DNA from: Candidatus Heimdallarchaeota archaeon
GTDB taxonomy: Archaea; Asgardarchaeota; Heimdallarchaeia; JABLTI01
NCBI GenBank assembly: GCA_019058275.1
Contig: JAHLVW010000062.1
Span: 1-64,000 of the forward strand
DNA: 64,000 nucleotides
Reading direction: 5' to 3'
Shown here piece by piece: positions 63,293 to 64,000 of the stretch. The stretch's first letter is position 1. Each line of letters opens with the position of its first letter. The notes under the pieces are model-generated. The model saw only the letters and a list, made by a program, of their open reading frames with translations. It made no database searches and was not told the origin of the DNA. The translations under genes and the position numbers were made by a program.

Positions 63293-63739
63293 CTATCCTT
63301 TTTTGATAAATTCATTAAACCTTTTAAGAATATCCTCTTGGTTGTTTTCTTGTAAGAATTTAGTAAATAGCTTAATTTTTTCAACAGTATCTTTCGATAA
63401 ATCATGTTCCATTATACAACAATCATGATTGGCATCTTCTTCGTTTACACCTATTAATTTTAAGAATTGATTTATCATCTCATGTCTTTCTTTAACATCT
63501 AATGCTATTTTGGAACCCTCTTCTGTCAAAGTAATAGTACTATATTTTTCATAATATACCAAATTGTTGCTTTTTAGTTTAATAATCATCTCAGTAACAC
63601 TTGCTTTGCTAACACCAAGGGATTTAGCTATTTCTGTCACTTGAGCAAATCCTTTATTCTCACTAAGAACAAGAATACTTTCTAAATAATCTTCGATAGT
63701 TGATGTAATTGTTAGAACAGAATCTGTTTTCATACTCAA
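63293..63739 (-). CDS. DtxR/MntR-family metal-dependent regulator
   Basis: A 148-residue protein with the N-terminal winged helix of the family: IEDYLESILVLSENKGFAQV then TEIAKSLGVSKASVTEMI (about 15-50), followed by the metal-binding and dimerisation helices with KERHEMINQFLKLIG and DCCIMEHDLS (the C/E/H metal ligands). Iron or manganese is the likely effector. A palindrome near 63871 may be its site. Confidence 0.85.
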   Translation of the reverse strand: MSMKTDSVLTITSTIEDYLESILVLSENKGFAQVTEIAKSLGVSKASVTEMIIKLKSNNLVYYEKYSTITLTEEGSKIALDVKERHEMINQFLKLIGVNEEDANHDCCIMEHDLSKDTVEKIKLFTKFLQENNQEDILKRFNEFIKKG

Positions 63740-63870
63740 TACTAGCTCGCCTAACTGAAATAGATATATGTAGATTATTGTTCTTTTTATCTATATAATT
63801 AATGGATTATATGCTTAAGTGAAAGTGATATTTCAAATAAAAGCAATATGCTAGTATGCAAATAAGTAAT

Positions 63871-63888
63871 AATTTTCATAGGAAAATT
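63871..63888. promoter_or_regulatory. Palindrome in front of the DtxR-type gene and window end
   Basis: AATTTTC (63871-63877) and GAAAATT (63882-63888) are a perfect inverted repeat around ATAG, upstream of the DtxR-type gene and before a possible plus-strand gene starting near 63967. It resembles an operator but lies 130 nt from the regulator start, so it may serve the plus-strand gene. Confidence 0.35.
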
Positions 63889-63966
63889 TATCTTTATATG
63901 GAATTTTTCTTATCATGAAAGCAATGGAATTTTCATATTAACACAATAATTGTGTGGTATGTAGTT

Positions 63967-64000
63967 TTGAAAGAAGATCTAAAGTGGTTAGTAAAAGAAT
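63967..64000 (+). CDS. Possible start of a gene cut by the window end
   Basis: TTG at 63967 (or GTG at 63952) opens a frame with LKEDLKWLVKE that runs into the window end. Only eleven residues are visible, so nothing can be said about function. It could be regulated by the neighbouring DtxR-type protein. Low confidence. Confidence 0.2.
   Translation, partial: MKEDLKWLVKE

Overview
This window is AT-rich archaeal DNA of roughly one-third G+C. The archaeal signs are a formaldehyde-activating enzyme/hexulose-phosphate synthase fusion (Fae-Hps), a NucS-type endonuclease, a HerA ATPase, adjacent mevalonate-pathway genes, a two-subunit 2-oxoacid:ferredoxin oxidoreductase, GGTG/GAGGTG ribosome-binding sites and frequent GTG/TTG starts. 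Tandem bactofilin-type genes and a protein resembling eukaryotic folliculin (longin plus DENN-like) point to an Asgard archaeon. A Heimdall-type lineage is my guess, but placement rests on gene content only. I saw no rRNA, tRNA, CRISPR array, transposase or prophage.

Layout. 1-7.1 kb: minus-strand GNAT fragment, GH38 alpha-mannosidase, a membrane TPR/zinc-ribbon protein, a TIM-barrel sugar isomerase and a GPH-type sugar transporter (a sugar-use block). 7.1-16.2 kb: hydrolase, acetyltransferases, HerA, then a minus-strand cluster of Cys-rich membrane proteins (DUF2085, a 21-Cys protein, and a small relative whose frame is interrupted by UGA exactly where a Cys is expected). 16.4-25.5 kb: membrane proteins, Fae-Hps, glycerophosphodiesterase, two bactofilin-like genes with a shared promoter palindrome, a decayed surface-protein gene, a HEAT-repeat membrane protein and a coiled-coil gene interrupted by UAG. 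25.6-29.5 kb: frameshifted VOC gene, divergent phosphoglycerate kinase, CitC and CitG. 29.7-39.3 kb: two large surface or membrane proteins, acylphosphatase, folliculin-like gene, CheY-like regulator, tandem RNA hairpins and LeuD/LeuC. 39.5-50.2 kb: PRC/HEAT-like and NurA-like proteins, paired winged-helix regulators with a shared operator-like palindrome, MFS transporter, nitroreductase, frameshifted DUF998 gene, AlkZ-like protein and a decayed membrane gene. 50.4-64 kb: mevalonate decarboxylase and kinase, a longin-like protein, ferredoxin:thioredoxin reductase with glutaredoxin, ferritin-like protein, KorB/KorA, hydrolase, membrane M28 peptidase, NucS, APH-family kinase, a second TIM-barrel isomerase and a DtxR-type regulator.

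Functional threads. Fae-Hps suggests formaldehyde/pentose-phosphate interconversion. KorAB feeds reduced ferredoxin, and the FTR-glutaredoxin pair could pass ferredoxin electrons to disulfides. The decarboxylase and mevalonate kinase serve isoprenoid (lipid) synthesis. CitC and CitG prepare the citrate-lyase prosthetic group although no lyase subunit is visible. Several genes carry single-base frameshifts or in-frame stops (11005, 23552, 25365, 25897, 47630, 50002-50229). These may be decay, recoding or assembly errors, and should be checked against reads before being interpreted.
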